Positions 1-8,522 are shown, numbered from the stretch's first letter. The stretch: DNA of 64,000 nt from Streptomyces sp. Ncost-T10-10d (GCF_900091955.1 NZ_FMDF01000149.1:31189-95188); one strand, 5' to 3'. Numbers and translations are program-made. Notes: generated from the letters alone by a model not told the origin.

Positions 1-4
1 CCCC

Positions 5-931
5 GTGCTGGGTCCCGTGATTCTCGCCGCGTCCCGCAGCGACAAGATGCGCCGTTTCATCTCGGCCGCACCTGGCACCAAGCAGGTCGTCGACCGGTTC
101 ATCGCCGGTGAGACCGTCGAGCAGGTCGTCCCGGTCATCGAGGACGCCGCCGACAAGGGCCTCGAAGTCACCCTCGACGTGGTCGGTGAGGACATCACCA
201 CCCCGGAGCAGGCCGCCGCCGCCCGCGATGCCTACCTCGAACTGATCGAGCGCCTCAAGGACCTGGGCCTGGGCACCAAGGCCGAGATGTCCGTCAAGCT
301 CTCCATGTTCGGCCAGTCCCTGGAGGGCGGCCACGAGCTGGCGCTCGCCAACGTCCGCCCGGTCGTCGAGGCCGCCGCCGCGATCGGCACCACGGTCACG
401 CTGGACGCCGAGGACCACACCACCCTCGACTCGATGTTCGCCATCCACGAGGAGCTGCGGAAGGACTTCCCGCAGACCGGCTGTGTGATCCAGGCGTACC
501 TGTTCCGCACCGAGGAGGACGCCCGCCGCCTCGCCGCTGCCGGCAGCCGCGTCCGCATCGTGAAGGGCGCCTACAAGGAGCCCGCCTCCGTCGCGTACCA
601 GGACAAGGCCGAGATCGACAAGGCGTACGTCCGCATCCTGAAGACCCTGATGGAGGGCGAGGGCTACCCGATGATCGGGTCGCACGACCCGCGTCTGATC
701 GCCATCGCCCAGGAGCTGGCCCGGAAGGCCGGGCGCAAGCTGGACGAGTACGAGTTCCAGATGCTGTACGGCATCCGCAGCGACGAGCACATCAGGCTCG
801 CGGCCGAGGGCCACCGGATGCGTGTGTACACCGCGTACGGCACCGACTGGTACGGCTACTTCATGCGCCGCCTCGCGGAGAAGCCGGCGAACCTGCTGTT
901 CTTCGGCCGCTCCATCCTCACCAAGGGCTGA
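5..931 (+). CDS. Proline dehydrogenase (monofunctional)
   Basis: FAD enzyme that oxidises L-proline to 1-pyrroline-5-carboxylate, the first step of proline catabolism. The 308-residue product has the length of the stand-alone bacterial enzyme, not of bifunctional PutA. It shows the TIM-barrel pattern, with VTLDVVGEDI near residue 55, AEMSVKLSMFG near 94 and the C-terminal YGIRSDEHIRLAAEGHRMRVYTAYG stretch that forms the substrate and flavin end of the barrel. The GTG start lies five bases from the window edge, so its ribosome binding site cannot be judged, but the protein looks full length. It lies 47 bp upstream of pruA, which takes its product, and the two are almost certainly co-transcribed. 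Confidence 0.93.
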   Translation: MLGPVILAASRSDKMRRFISAAPGTKQVVDRFIAGETVEQVVPVIEDAADKGLEVTLDVVGEDITTPEQAAAARDAYLELIERLKDLGLGTKAEMSVKLSMFGQSLEGGHELALANVRPVVEAAAAIGTTVTLDAEDHTTLDSMFAIHEELRKDFPQTGCVIQAYLFRTEEDARRLAAAGSRVRIVKGAYKEPASVAYQDKAEIDKAYVRILKTLMEGEGYPMIGSHDPRLIAIAQELARKAGRKLDEYEFQMLYGIRSDEHIRLAAEGHRMRVYTAYGTDWYGYFMRRLAEKPANLLFFGRSILTKG

Positions 932-978
932 CCTGCCCGGCTGACCCCCACCCTCTGACACAAGGAGACAAGGCACTC

Positions 979-2610
979 ATGGACGCTGTTACCCAGGTCC
1001 CCGCGCCGGTCAACGAGCCGGTCCACTCCTACGCCCCGGGTTCCCCGGAGCGCGCCCGCCTGGAGGCGAAGCTCAAGGAGCTCAGCCAGAACCCGATCGA
1101 CCTTCCGATGACCATCGGTGGCGAGAAGCGGATGGGCGGCGGCGAGCGCTTCGACGTCGTACAGCCGCACAACCACAAGGCCGTCATCGGTACGTTCGCC
1201 GGCGCCACGCAGCAGGACGCCCAGGACGCGATCGACGCCGCGCTGGCCGCTGCCCCGGCCTGGCGCGCGATGTCCTTCGACGACCGCGCCGCGATCATCC
1301 TGCGCGCCGCCGAGCTGCTGTCCGGCCCCTGGCGCGAGACGCTGGCCGCATCCACGATGCTCGGCCAGTCGAAGACCGCCCAGCAGGCCGAGATCGACAC
1401 TCCCTGTGAGCTCGTCGACTTCTGGCGCTTCAACGTGCACTATGCGCGCCAGATCCTGGCCGAGCAGCCCCCGGCCAACTCGCCGGGCGTGTGGAACCGC
1501 ATGGACCACCGCCCGCTGGAGGGCTTCGTCTACGCGATCACGCCGTTCAACTTCACGGCCATCGCGGGCAACCTGCCCACCGCCCCGGCCCTCATGGGCA
1601 ACGTCGTGGTGTGGAAGCCGTCCCCGACGCAGACCCACGCCGCCGTGCTGCTGATGCAGCTCCTGGAAGAGGCGGGTCTGCCCAAGGGCGTCATCAACCT
1701 GGTGACCGGTGACGGCATCGCCGTCTCCGAGGTGGCCCTGAACCACCGCGACCTGGCCGGTATCCACTTCACCGGTTCGACCCCCACCTTCCAGCACCTG
1801 TGGAAGACGGTCGGCAACAACATCGCCAACTACCGCACCTACCCGCGGCTCGTCGGCGAGACCGGCGGCAAGGACTTCGTCGTCGCCCACCCGTCGGCCG
1901 ACCACGCCGTGCTGAAGACCGCGCTCACCCGTGGCTCCTTCGAGTTCCAGGGCCAGAAGTGCTCGGCTTCCTCCCGTGCGTACGTCCCGGCCTCCATCTG
2001 GAACTCCGGTTTCAAGGAGAAGTTCGCGGCAGAGGTCGACTCCATCACCATGGGTGACGTCACCGACCTGTCGAACTTCATCGGTGCCGTCATCGACGAG
2101 CGCTCGTTCGCCAAGAACAAGGCCGCGATCGACCGCGCCACGTCCGACCCGTCCTGCACGATCATCGCGGGCGGCACGTACGACGACTCGGTGGGCTACT
2201 TCGTCCGCCCGACCGTCATCGAGTGCAGCGACCCGGAGAACGAGGTCTTCACGACCGAGTACTTCGGCCCGATCCTCGCCGTGCACGTCTACGAGGACGA
2301 CAAGTACGACGAGATGCTGGAGCAGATGGAGTCGGTCTCCGACTACGCGCTGACCGGTTCCGTCATCGCGGGCGACCGCGCCGCGGCCGCGCACACGATG
2401 GAGAAGCTGCGGTACGCCGCGGGCAACTTCTACATCAATGACAAGTCGACCGGTGCCGTCGTCGGCCAGCAGCCCTTCGGTGGCGGCCGCGCCTCGGGTA
2501 CGAACGACAAGGCGGGCGCCCCGCAGAACCTGCAGCGCTGGACCCTGACCCGGGCCATCAAGGAGACGCTGGTTCCGCCGACCGACTACACCTACCCCCA
2601 CCAGGGCTGA
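979..2610 (+). CDS. pruA: L-glutamate gamma-semialdehyde (P5C) dehydrogenase
   Basis: NAD-dependent aldehyde dehydrogenase turning 1-pyrroline-5-carboxylate / glutamate semialdehyde into glutamate, the second step of proline use. The 543-residue protein has the aldehyde dehydrogenase fold. Visible motifs are AITPFNFTAIAGNLP near residue 190, GETGGKDFVV around 294 and the catalytic cysteine in FEFQGQKCSASSRAY (Cys328). The C-terminal GQQPFGGGRASGTNDKAG motif is typical of the P5C dehydrogenase 1 family. An AAGGAGA ribosome binding site sits 12 nt before the ATG. It is the second gene of the proline operon and is followed by two strong hairpins. Confidence 0.95.
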   Translation: MDAVTQVPAPVNEPVHSYAPGSPERARLEAKLKELSQNPIDLPMTIGGEKRMGGGERFDVVQPHNHKAVIGTFAGATQQDAQDAIDAALAAAPAWRAMSFDDRAAIILRAAELLSGPWRETLAASTMLGQSKTAQQAEIDTPCELVDFWRFNVHYARQILAEQPPANSPGVWNRMDHRPLEGFVYAITPFNFTAIAGNLPTAPALMGNVVVWKPSPTQTHAAVLLMQLLEEAGLPKGVINLVTGDGIAVSEVALNHRDLAGIHFTGSTPTFQHLWKTVGNNIANYRTYPRLVGETGGKDFVVAHPSADHAVLKTALTRGSFEFQGQKCSASSRAYVPASIWNSGFKEKFAAEVDSITMGDVTDLSNFIGAVIDERSFAKNKAAIDRATSDPSCTIIAGGTYDDSVGYFVRPTVIECSDPENEVFTTEYFGPILAVHVYEDDKYDEMLEQMESVSDYALTGSVIAGDRAAAAHTMEKLRYAAGNFYINDKSTGAVVGQQPFGGGRASGTNDKAGAPQNLQRWTLTRAIKETLVPPTDYTYPHQG

Positions 2611-2652
2611 CACCCCCCGGGGCGCCGCACCCCCGGCGCCCCGCCACGAATT

Positions 2653-2693
2653 CCGCCTCCCGCCCGGTTCCCCTGCCGGCCGGGAGGCGGTTT
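2653..2693 (+). terminator. Terminator of the proline operon
   Basis: A 15-bp stem (CCGCCTCCCGCCCGG paired with CCGGCCGGGAGGCGG, loop of 8) followed by a short T run. A second hairpin, GGGGCGCCG/CGGCGCCCC, lies just upstream at 2619-2642. The converging DUF1877-type gene ends at 2728, so the structure may serve both strands. Confidence 0.75.
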
Positions 2694-2727
2694 CCATTCC
2701 GGCGCCGTCCGCTCAGGAGCGGTCCCC

Positions 2728-3198
2728 TCAGTAAAGGAACCGCTTCACCACCGCGTCGCCCGCCTCCGCGGCCCGCCCGTAGAAGTCCAGCACCTGCCTG
2801 TAGTGGTGGGCGAAGACATCGCGGACCTCGGGTTCCGGCCGGCCCCAGTGCGTGCCCACGCCCCCGGCGGCCGCGTGCCACAGCTGGTCGAACGGATGGC
2901 TGCGGAGGAACTCCGCCGCCTCCCGCACCCCTGCGGCCTCCAGAGTCACCGACGGCGCCTCGATCCCGGCCGGGTCCTCGTGGACGGTCCCGCCGAAGAC
3001 CGGGAGCTCGCAACTGCCCTGGCCGGGCGGTGCGGTGAGGCACAACTCGTGCACCGCGGAGAAAACTTTGGAGATGTGCAGATCCGTCTCCAGGAAATCG
3101 AGCTCGTCGTCCGTGTCGGCGAAGACCGCCGTCACCCCGGCGAAGTCCTGCGGCAGCCCGGCTGCCGGAACGGCCCGCGCCTGCATGCTGAAGCTCAT
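2728..3198 (-). CDS. DUF1877 (YfbM-like) family protein
   Basis: A 156-residue cytoplasmic protein resembling the DUF1877 family of unknown function. Family-like features are the N-terminal MSFSMQARAVP with a helix start, SHPFDQLWHAA near residue 97 and the C-terminal VRDVFAHHYRQVLDFYGRAAEAGDAVVKRFLY. The start at 3198 is chosen because a GGGAGGGGACGACG ribosome binding site precedes it. A longer reading from 3270 would add 24 residues of low-quality sequence. It stands alone, converging on the proline operon. No catalytic residues are recognisable, so no function is proposed. Confidence 0.75.
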   Translation of the reverse strand: MSFSMQARAVPAAGLPQDFAGVTAVFADTDDELDFLETDLHISKVFSAVHELCLTAPPGQGSCELPVFGGTVHEDPAGIEAPSVTLEAAGVREAAEFLRSHPFDQLWHAAAGGVGTHWGRPEPEVRDVFAHHYRQVLDFYGRAAEAGDAVVKRFLY

Positions 3199-3323
3199 CG
3201 TCGTCCCCTCCCACCGGGCCGCTGTCCGCCGGCCCCCCTGCTCATGAACGGTAGGGGCGCCCACTGACAACGGCCCGGGCCGACGGGTGAGCCTGCGGGC
3301 CGGAGACTCCGGCCGCTACCGGT

Positions 3324-5228
3324 TCAGCGGTCGCACGAGGTGCGGCCCGGGGCCCAGCGGCAGGCCACCGCGGCGAAGCCGCCGTCGGCAACCACATCCA
3401 CCGACAGCGCGTCGCCGCCCCGCACCGCGCGGGCCGTGCGCACCAGCCCCGTCGGCCCGTCCGTCACCGTTTCGACCAGCCACCGGCCGGCCCCGATCCG
3501 CAGGGGCACCTCGGCGGTATGCGCCGTGCCCGCGTACGTACCGCCGATGAACCAGCGGCTGCCGTTGCGGCGGGCCAGGACCGCGCTGCTTCCCGGCTCG
3601 CCCGCCAGCAGCCGGGTGTCGTCCCAGGCGTCCGGCAGCTGCTCCAGGAAATGCCGGGCCACCGGGCGGGCTTCGTACGACTCGGGGGTGCCGGCCAGGT
3701 TCTGGACCCCGGACTCGTACAGCACCGACAGGCCCAGCTCACCCGCGTCGGACGCGGCGTTGGGCCGGTTCGGGCGATGGAAGGCGCCAGGGGTGAAGTC
3801 CATGGAGCCGATCACGTTCCGGGTGAACGGGAGCGTGGTCAGATGCTGGGCGGTGTTCGTCTTCTTCTCCTCTCCGTTGACGCCCTCCAGCGACATGACG
3901 TGCGGCCAGGTGCGCTGGATGCCCTTGGGGATCGTGGAGCCATGGAAGTTGACCAGGAGGTGGTGGGCCGCCGTCTCGGGGAGGATCTTGTCGTACCACT
4001 GGAACGTCTCCTGCGCCTCCGAGTCCATGAAGTCGATCTTCACCCCCTTGACGCCCCACTTCTCCAGTGTGGTCAGCCACTGGGCGCGCTCCTCGGCGGT
4101 GTCCAGGTCGCGGTGGTGGATCCAGACCTGGATTCCGACGCCGCGCTCCCTGCCGTAGCGCACCAGCTCCGGAATCCAGCTGTGCGACTGCCAGTCGGGG
4201 TCGGTGACGTCCCACTGGTCCGGGTCGAAGTACCAGCCCGCGTCGACGACGGTGTACGGCCAGTGGCGGGCGGCCGCGTAGTCGACGTACCCCTTCTGCA
4301 TCTCCAGGCTCTGGCCCGCCGGACGCCCGCCCGCCAGCCAGGTCCACAGGGCCCGGCCCGGCTTGATCCAGGAGGTGTCACGGACCTCGGAGGCCGGGGC
4401 GAGATCGTCCGTGAAGGTGGACCCGGTGACGGTCGCCAGGTCGCCGGTGACCACGGCGCGCCAAGGCGTGGTGAGGGCGCCCTTCACCTGGACCTGCTCG
4501 TCCCAGAGCTTGACGCGGTAGGTGGTGGAGCCTGCGTCATGGATCAGACGGGCCCCGGAGTAGCTGCCGGTGAGGTCGGACTCGGCGACCAGGGCGTAGC
4601 CGCCTTCGGTACGGAACAGCCCTTGCATCATGTATTCACCGGCCGGGGCGCCCGCGGCGGAGTACGCGTTGAAGAGGTTCTCGTTGTCCTTGCGGTAATT
4701 GCCGAGCCACGCCGACGCCCCCTCGGGCAGGGTGAACGCGGAAGCCTCGCGCAGGACGTTGCCCGTGTCACCGGGCAGCACGTAGCGGTAGGCGACACCG
4801 TCGGCGGAGGCCCGGACGAGCAGATCGAGCCGGGCACCGGCCGCGGTACGGAAGCGGAAGCGCGATTCACGCATGTGGACGGCGCGGCTCCGGGTCTTGC
4901 CCGCGCCCGTGCGGTAGTGCTCGTCCACTGAGCGGTCGCTGCGGCCGAGGAACCCCAGCCCCGCGGTGAGGTCGGCCCGCTCGGTCACGATCCCCACGGG
5001 TGACGGGGCGATGACCGTCCCGCCTTCGCGGGACACCGCCAGGCTCAGTGATCCGGTCGCACGGTCGAGCCGCAGCTCCGCGCGGGGCCCGTCGGGCTTG
5101 TCCCGTACCGTCCAGGTGCTCTCCTCGGCGTGTGTGCCGGCCGCCGTCAGCAGCGTCGACGCGAGCGCGCCGCACAGGACCACCGACAGCGTTGCGATGC
5201 GGGTTCTCCATGGCTTGTGCAGTGACAC
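3324..5228 (-). CDS. Exported glycoside hydrolase family 97 protein
   Basis: Secreted GH97 enzyme; the family comprises retaining and inverting alpha-glucosidases and alpha-galactosidases, often calcium dependent. The 634-residue precursor starts with a Sec-type signal peptide (basic MSLHKPWRTRI, hydrophobic core, cut near AGTHAEE). An N-terminal beta-sandwich (about 45-285) includes SAWLGNYRKDNENLFNAY. The TIM barrel (about 290-560) includes VVDAGWYFD, GIQVWIHHRDL, GVKGVKIDFMDSEAQE and HLLVNFHGSTIPKG, and a C-terminal sandwich follows. The Asp in KIDFMDS is the likely nucleophile of the retaining subgroup. The GTG start is preceded by GGGAG 6 nt upstream. It is transcribed alone; substrate specificity cannot be read from sequence. 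Confidence 0.9.
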   Translation of the reverse strand: MSLHKPWRTRIATLSVVLCGALASTLLTAAGTHAEESTWTVRDKPDGPRAELRLDRATGSLSLAVSREGGTVIAPSPVGIVTERADLTAGLGFLGRSDRSVDEHYRTGAGKTRSRAVHMRESRFRFRTAAGARLDLLVRASADGVAYRYVLPGDTGNVLREASAFTLPEGASAWLGNYRKDNENLFNAYSAAGAPAGEYMMQGLFRTEGGYALVAESDLTGSYSGARLIHDAGSTTYRVKLWDEQVQVKGALTTPWRAVVTGDLATVTGSTFTDDLAPASEVRDTSWIKPGRALWTWLAGGRPAGQSLEMQKGYVDYAAARHWPYTVVDAGWYFDPDQWDVTDPDWQSHSWIPELVRYGRERGVGIQVWIHHRDLDTAEERAQWLTTLEKWGVKGVKIDFMDSEAQETFQWYDKILPETAAHHLLVNFHGSTIPKGIQRTWPHVMSLEGVNGEEKKTNTAQHLTTLPFTRNVIGSMDFTPGAFHRPNRPNAASDAGELGLSVLYESGVQNLAGTPESYEARPVARHFLEQLPDAWDDTRLLAGEPGSSAVLARRNGSRWFIGGTYAGTAHTAEVPLRIGAGRWLVETVTDGPTGLVRTARAVRGGDALSVDVVADGGFAAVACRWAPGRTSCDR

Positions 5229-5558
5229 GATTTCTCCCAGTCCAGAGGCTCATCGTTCACAGACCTGACCATTGGTCCGATGGCTGGGAGGATGATGGTG
5301 GACTGAGGGGGCGTCAAGGTTCCTGGCAGCAAATACATCGGATCAATAGAGGGGAGGGTGGGGAGTCGCCCGGGATCTCCTACTGTGTCCCTGTTCAGCT
5401 CCGGCCGTGCACGACGTTCAGGTCCAGCCGTGCACGATCAGTGAAAGGCCGACCGTGAAGCCGCCGCCCAGCAGGATCAGGCAGCGGCCGTAATGCCGAC
5501 GGTGACGGCGCATCAGCAGTACCGAAGGCGGCGAAGCCGCGCTGGGAGATTGAGGCAC
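5229..5558. other. Intergenic region between divergent GH97 and acetyltransferase genes
   Basis: This 330-bp divergent spacer should contain both promoters. The 11-bp palindrome GACCATTGGTC at 5269-5279 is a possible regulator site for the GH97 gene. Nothing else specific was found, and no small gene has a convincing ribosome binding site. Confidence 0.3.
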
Positions 5559-6104
5559 GTGATCGATATGCCGCTGCGCACCGCGCACACCTACATGCTG
5601 ACCCCGGCCACCCTCGACGAGATCCGCACCTTCCTGGACACCGCTTTCGAGGGAGACTTCAGCGACGACGACTGGGACCACGGCCTCGGCGGCATCCACG
5701 TGTATGTACGGGACGGCAGCGGGCTCCTCGCGCACGGCAGTGTCGTCCAGCGCCGGCTGATCCATGAGGGCCGCTCGTACCGGATCGGCTACGTGGAGGC
5801 CGTGGCCGTCCGCGCCGACCGCCGCCGGGAAGGGTTCGGCGGGCGCGTGATGGCAGGGCTGGAACAGGTCGTGGACGGGGCGTACGCCTTCGGGGCCCTG
5901 TCCGCATCGGCTGCCGGGGCCGCGCTGTACGCGGGGCGCGGCTGGCAGGTGTGGCCGGGGCGGATCGCCGTACAGGGAAGGCGCGGGGTGGAGCGACTGC
6001 CGGACGAGGAGGGCAGCACGTATGTCCGCGGTGCGGCCGGCCGCGTGCTGCCGGCCGCGTCCGGGACGCTGATCTTCGACTGGCGGGACGGGGACGTGCT
6101 GTGA
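5559..6104 (+). CDS. AAC(2')-I-like N-acetyltransferase (GNAT family)
   Basis: Acetyl-CoA-dependent GNAT acetyltransferase closely resembling the chromosomal aminoglycoside 2'-N-acetyltransferases of mycobacteria. Shared blocks are FEGDFSDDDWDHGLGGIHVYV, SVVQRRLIHEG, the acetyl-CoA loop YVEAVAVRADRRREGFGGRVM, GALSASAAGAALYAGRGWQVW and the terminal DWRDGDVL. About 181 residues fits the family. I chose the GTG at 5559, with GGGAG about 10 nt upstream; the ATG at 5568 is an equally possible start. It could modify aminoglycosides or a native substrate, since mycobacterial members also have a housekeeping role. A decayed LysR regulator abuts its 3' end. Confidence 0.82.
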   Translation: MIDMPLRTAHTYMLTPATLDEIRTFLDTAFEGDFSDDDWDHGLGGIHVYVRDGSGLLAHGSVVQRRLIHEGRSYRIGYVEAVAVRADRRREGFGGRVMAGLEQVVDGAYAFGALSASAAGAALYAGRGWQVWPGRIAVQGRRGVERLPDEEGSTYVRGAAGRVLPAASGTLIFDWRDGDVL

Positions 6105-6164
6105 TCGGGCGGTGGCCGACCGGAGGATCGCCGCCGGGGGTGTCCGCCGCTCAGGGACGAGTTC

Positions 6165-6621
6165 CCCGGACCGAAGGGACTCGTCGGGGGAGTGCTGATG
6201 GAGGAGGAGTACGCGCCGGTGCACCCGGCCGGCCGTCCGGCGCCGCGGATGCTCCCGCTGGTGGACCGGGCGGAGCGCTGCACCTCGTACACCCGGGACC
6301 GGTGGGCCGCACAGGAGCGGATCCCGCGTGCGACGGTCGAGGCCGAGGACGATAGCGGCGCTCTCGATGGTGTGCCGTCGTCCCGGCATGGCGATCACGC
6401 CGGAGCTCTCACTCGAAGGAGCACCGGACGCGGTCGAGATCACGGCTCTCGGGCCGGAGCCGCCGACGCGTTCGGTCGGCTGTGTCACCACCCCTGAGCA
6501 GGCACGATCGCTCGCTGCCCGGGCCCTGATCCGGGAACTGAGGGCGGGCGGCCGTAAACCTCCGTCTCAGATAGTAGGAAGTCCGAGTAATTGTGGAGAC
6601 AGACCGGCCGAGCTGTCCTAG
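6165..6621 (+). pseudogene. LysR-family regulator remnant (effector domain only)
   Basis: A decayed C-terminal effector domain of a LysR-type regulator. One frame reads GLVGGVLMEEEYAPVHPAGRP and ERIPRATVEAEDDSGAL. At about 6361 the similarity shifts frame and continues as ALSMV, GMAITPELSLEGAP, GPEPPTRSVGCVTTPEQ and ARALIRELR, the usual end of the domain. The N-terminal helix-turn-helix is missing: the preceding acetyltransferase gene ends at 6104 and no homologous sequence lies between. There is therefore both a truncation and a frameshift. End coordinates are approximate. Confidence 0.6.
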
Positions 6622-6727
6622 CTTTGTAGAAGCCGAACGTCTCGCTAGATCCAGCGACTGGCGGTCGTGAGTGTGCGCCCCTGTGCAGGCAACCCCTGCG
6701 GCGCCCGCTCCCCGCCCCTTCCGGCGC

Positions 6728-6778
6728 CTCGAAATCCCGATCTCGAAATCACGTTCACGATTTTTCGATCTCGAAATC
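6728..6778 (+). repeat. Three CTCGAAATC direct repeats upstream of a small gene
   Basis: CTCGAAATC occurs exactly at 6728-6736, 6742-6750 and 6770-6778, the last two within CGATCTCGAAATC. The spacing is 14 and 28 bp start to start, about 30 bp before the start of the 42-aa gene. The stretch is much more A/T rich than its surroundings. It may be an operator array or promoter element; the binding protein is unknown. Confidence 0.55.
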
Positions 6779-6805
6779 CTCGCGATCTCAAGGAGTCGAT
6801 CCACC

Positions 6806-6934
6806 ATGGCCGAGACGACTGTCCGCCGAGTCCGTCACACCCACCGCCCGACCGAGTCGGAGCGCCAGAATGCCGCCGCCGCCCTGCAGCGGGCCCTCGA
6901 CCGCAGGGACAACGGCGGCTCCACGGGCCACTGA
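6806..6934 (+). CDS. Small basic protein of unknown function (42 aa)
   Basis: A 42-residue product starting MAETTVRRVRHTHRPTESE and ending in a basic helix (NAAAALQRALDRRDNG) then GGSTGH. The start is supported by a clear AAGGAG 11 nt before the ATG. The codons show normal high-GC third-position bias in this frame. It has no signal peptide or membrane segment. I believe similar small proteins occur near leuB in other streptomycetes, but this is from memory. The leader carries three CTCGAAATC repeats, suggesting regulated expression. Function unknown. Confidence 0.6.
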   Translation: MAETTVRRVRHTHRPTESERQNAAAALQRALDRRDNGGSTGH

Positions 6935-7163
6935 GAACGGTCAGCCGCGACTGATCTCGAAGTGGTCGATGCGCTCGCTCGACAGTCCTGGCGCGCATCC
7001 GCCACCTTCGCGTGTGCGCGGGCGACCCTGATCCGCCGGAGCGCATGATTCCGTGAGGTAAACCGTCATGGCCTGCCCCGCTTGAGTGCAACCTGACGCA
7101 TGTTGAAAGGGGTGCACCACCTGTCGGCGGTACGGTCGCAGCCGCTGGTACGTCCGTATGGTG

Positions 7164-7176
7164 GACATGAAATGTC
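7164..7176. promoter_or_regulatory. Short palindrome in the leuB leader
   Basis: GACATGAAATGTC, a perfect 5-bp inverted repeat around GAA, lies 31 nt before the leuB start. It could be an operator or chance. No standard -35/-10 pair is obvious in the 272-bp region 6935-7206, and no other gene is seen there. Confidence 0.25.
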
Positions 7177-7206
7177 ATGGTGTGGGACGCGCAGTAAGGT
7201 GCGGAC

Positions 7207-8283
7207 ATGTCTCGCAGCATCAATCTCGCAGTGATCCCTGGTGACGGTATCGGCCAGGAGGTAGTGGCTCAGGGCCTCAAGGTCCTCAATGCTGTTCTCC
7301 CGCAGGATGTGAAGCTGGAGACCAAGGACTTCGACTTCGGCGCCAAGCGCTACCACGCGACCGGTGAGACCCTCACCGACGCGGATGTCCAGGCGCTCAA
7401 GCAGCACGACGCAATCCTGCTCGGCGCGATCGGTGACCCCTCGGTTCCGTCCGGCGTCCTGGAGCGCGGCTTCCTGCTGAAGCTCCGTTTCCTCTTTGAC
7501 CACCATGTGAACCTGCGGCCGTCGAAGCTCCTCCCGGGTGTCGCGACCCCGCTCAAGGGGCAGCCGGAGATCGACTTCGTCGTGGTCCGTGAGGGCACCG
7601 AGGGCCCGTACACCGGCAACGGCGGCTCGATCCGCACCGGTACCCCGCACGAGGTCGCCACCGAGGTCTCGGTCAACACCGCCTTCGGTGTCGAGCGTGT
7701 GGTCCGTGACGCCTTCGCCCGCGCCCAGGCGCGCCCGCGCAAGAAGCTGACGCTGGTCCACAAGAACAACGTGCTGACCTACGCCGGGCACCTGTGGACC
7801 AACATCTTCAACAAGGTCGCGGCCGAGTTCCCGGACGTCACCACCGACTACCTGCACGTGGACGCGGCGACGATCTTCCTCGTCACGCAGCCCGAGCGTT
7901 TCGACGTGATCGTCACCGACAACCTCTTCGGCGACATCATCACCGACCTCGCCGCGGCCGTCTCCGGCGGCATCGGCGTCGCCGCCTCGGGCAACATCAA
8001 CCCGAGCGGCGAGTTCCCCTCGATGTTCGAGCCGGTCCACGGCTCCGCCCCGGACATCGCGGGCCAGGGCAAGGCCGACCCCACGGCCGCGGTCCTCTCC
8101 GTCGCCCTTCTGCTGCGCCACCTCGGCTACGAGGCCGAGGCCGTGCGCATCGAGGACGCCGTCTCCGCCGACCTCGCGGAGCGAGGGGGGCACCTCCCAG
8201 GCCCTTCCGGCTCTGGGGGAGGCACGACGACTCGTACCACCGACCAGATCGGCGACGCGCTCGCGGTACGCGTAGCGAGCTGA
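7207..8283 (+). CDS. leuB: 3-isopropylmalate dehydrogenase
   Basis: Oxidative decarboxylation of 3-isopropylmalate in leucine synthesis, NAD dependent, cytosolic. The 358-residue product shows LAVIPGDGIGQEV at the N-terminus, the substrate loop GAIGDPSVPSGVLERGFLLKLRF, VVREGTEGPYTGNGG, VHKNNVLTYAG and the nucleotide region EPVHGSAPDIAGQGKADPTA. Near the C-terminus, residues about 326-340 (RGGHLPGPSGSGGGT) are low-complexity. They are encoded by an inserted palindromic element, after which the normal ending TTDQIGDALAVRVAS resumes in frame. The insert makes the protein about 10 residues longer than I expect. It lies on the surface C-terminal side, so activity is probably kept. A strong terminator follows. 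Confidence 0.95.
   Translation: MSRSINLAVIPGDGIGQEVVAQGLKVLNAVLPQDVKLETKDFDFGAKRYHATGETLTDADVQALKQHDAILLGAIGDPSVPSGVLERGFLLKLRFLFDHHVNLRPSKLLPGVATPLKGQPEIDFVVVREGTEGPYTGNGGSIRTGTPHEVATEVSVNTAFGVERVVRDAFARAQARPRKKLTLVHKNNVLTYAGHLWTNIFNKVAAEFPDVTTDYLHVDAATIFLVTQPERFDVIVTDNLFGDIITDLAAAVSGGIGVAASGNINPSGEFPSMFEPVHGSAPDIAGQGKADPTAAVLSVALLLRHLGYEAEAVRIEDAVSADLAERGGHLPGPSGSGGGTTTRTTDQIGDALAVRVAS
8183..8225 (+). repeat. Small palindromic element inserted in frame in leuB
   Basis: The element has arms GCACCTCCCAGGCC and GGCTCTGGGGGAGGC around a CTTCC loop, giving an imperfect hairpin. It interrupts the conserved C-terminal region of LeuB but keeps the frame. The sequence type resembles short interspersed palindromes seen repeatedly in Streptomyces genomes (recalled, not searched). 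Confidence 0.65.
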
Positions 8284-8300
8284 CCCGACGACTCCATTTC

Positions 8301-8335
8301 GAAGCCGCCGGGTCGCAATCGCACCCGGCGGCTTC
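8301..8335 (+). terminator. Terminator after leuB
   Basis: A perfect 13-bp stem, GAAGCCGCCGGGT with ACCCGGCGGCTTC, and a 9-nt loop, lie 18 nt after the leuB stop. There is no long T run, as is usual in Streptomyces. It separates leuB from ilvE transcription. Confidence 0.8.
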
Positions 8336-8522
8336 TCCTGTGCCGTCCCGGGTGCCACCATCGACCACTGGACCGCAATCACGTCATTTCGTGCACGGCC
8401 ACCCGGGAGCGATAATCGAACGGGGCCGTCGCTCGCGGTGAAGCTCGGACGTCCTAGCACCTGTCTGACAGGAGCGGCGTGAGCGCGGTCGAACACACAC
8501 AACCGGTGAAGGACACGCACAC

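Noticed and set aside
856..2697. 613-aa antisense reading frame over pruA
   Set aside because: Mirror image of third-position G/C bias; Val/Gly/Arg/Asp-rich without domains; the plus-strand enzyme is certain.
5269..5279. GACCATTGGTC as a DasR (GlcNAc regulator) site
   Set aside because: The half sites are in the opposite order to the known TGGTCTAGACCA element, so only a generic palindrome is claimed.
5418..6491. 357-aa minus-strand frame over the acetyltransferase and LysR relic
   Set aside because: No domain; it lies opposite a clear GNAT protein and LysR-like sequence.
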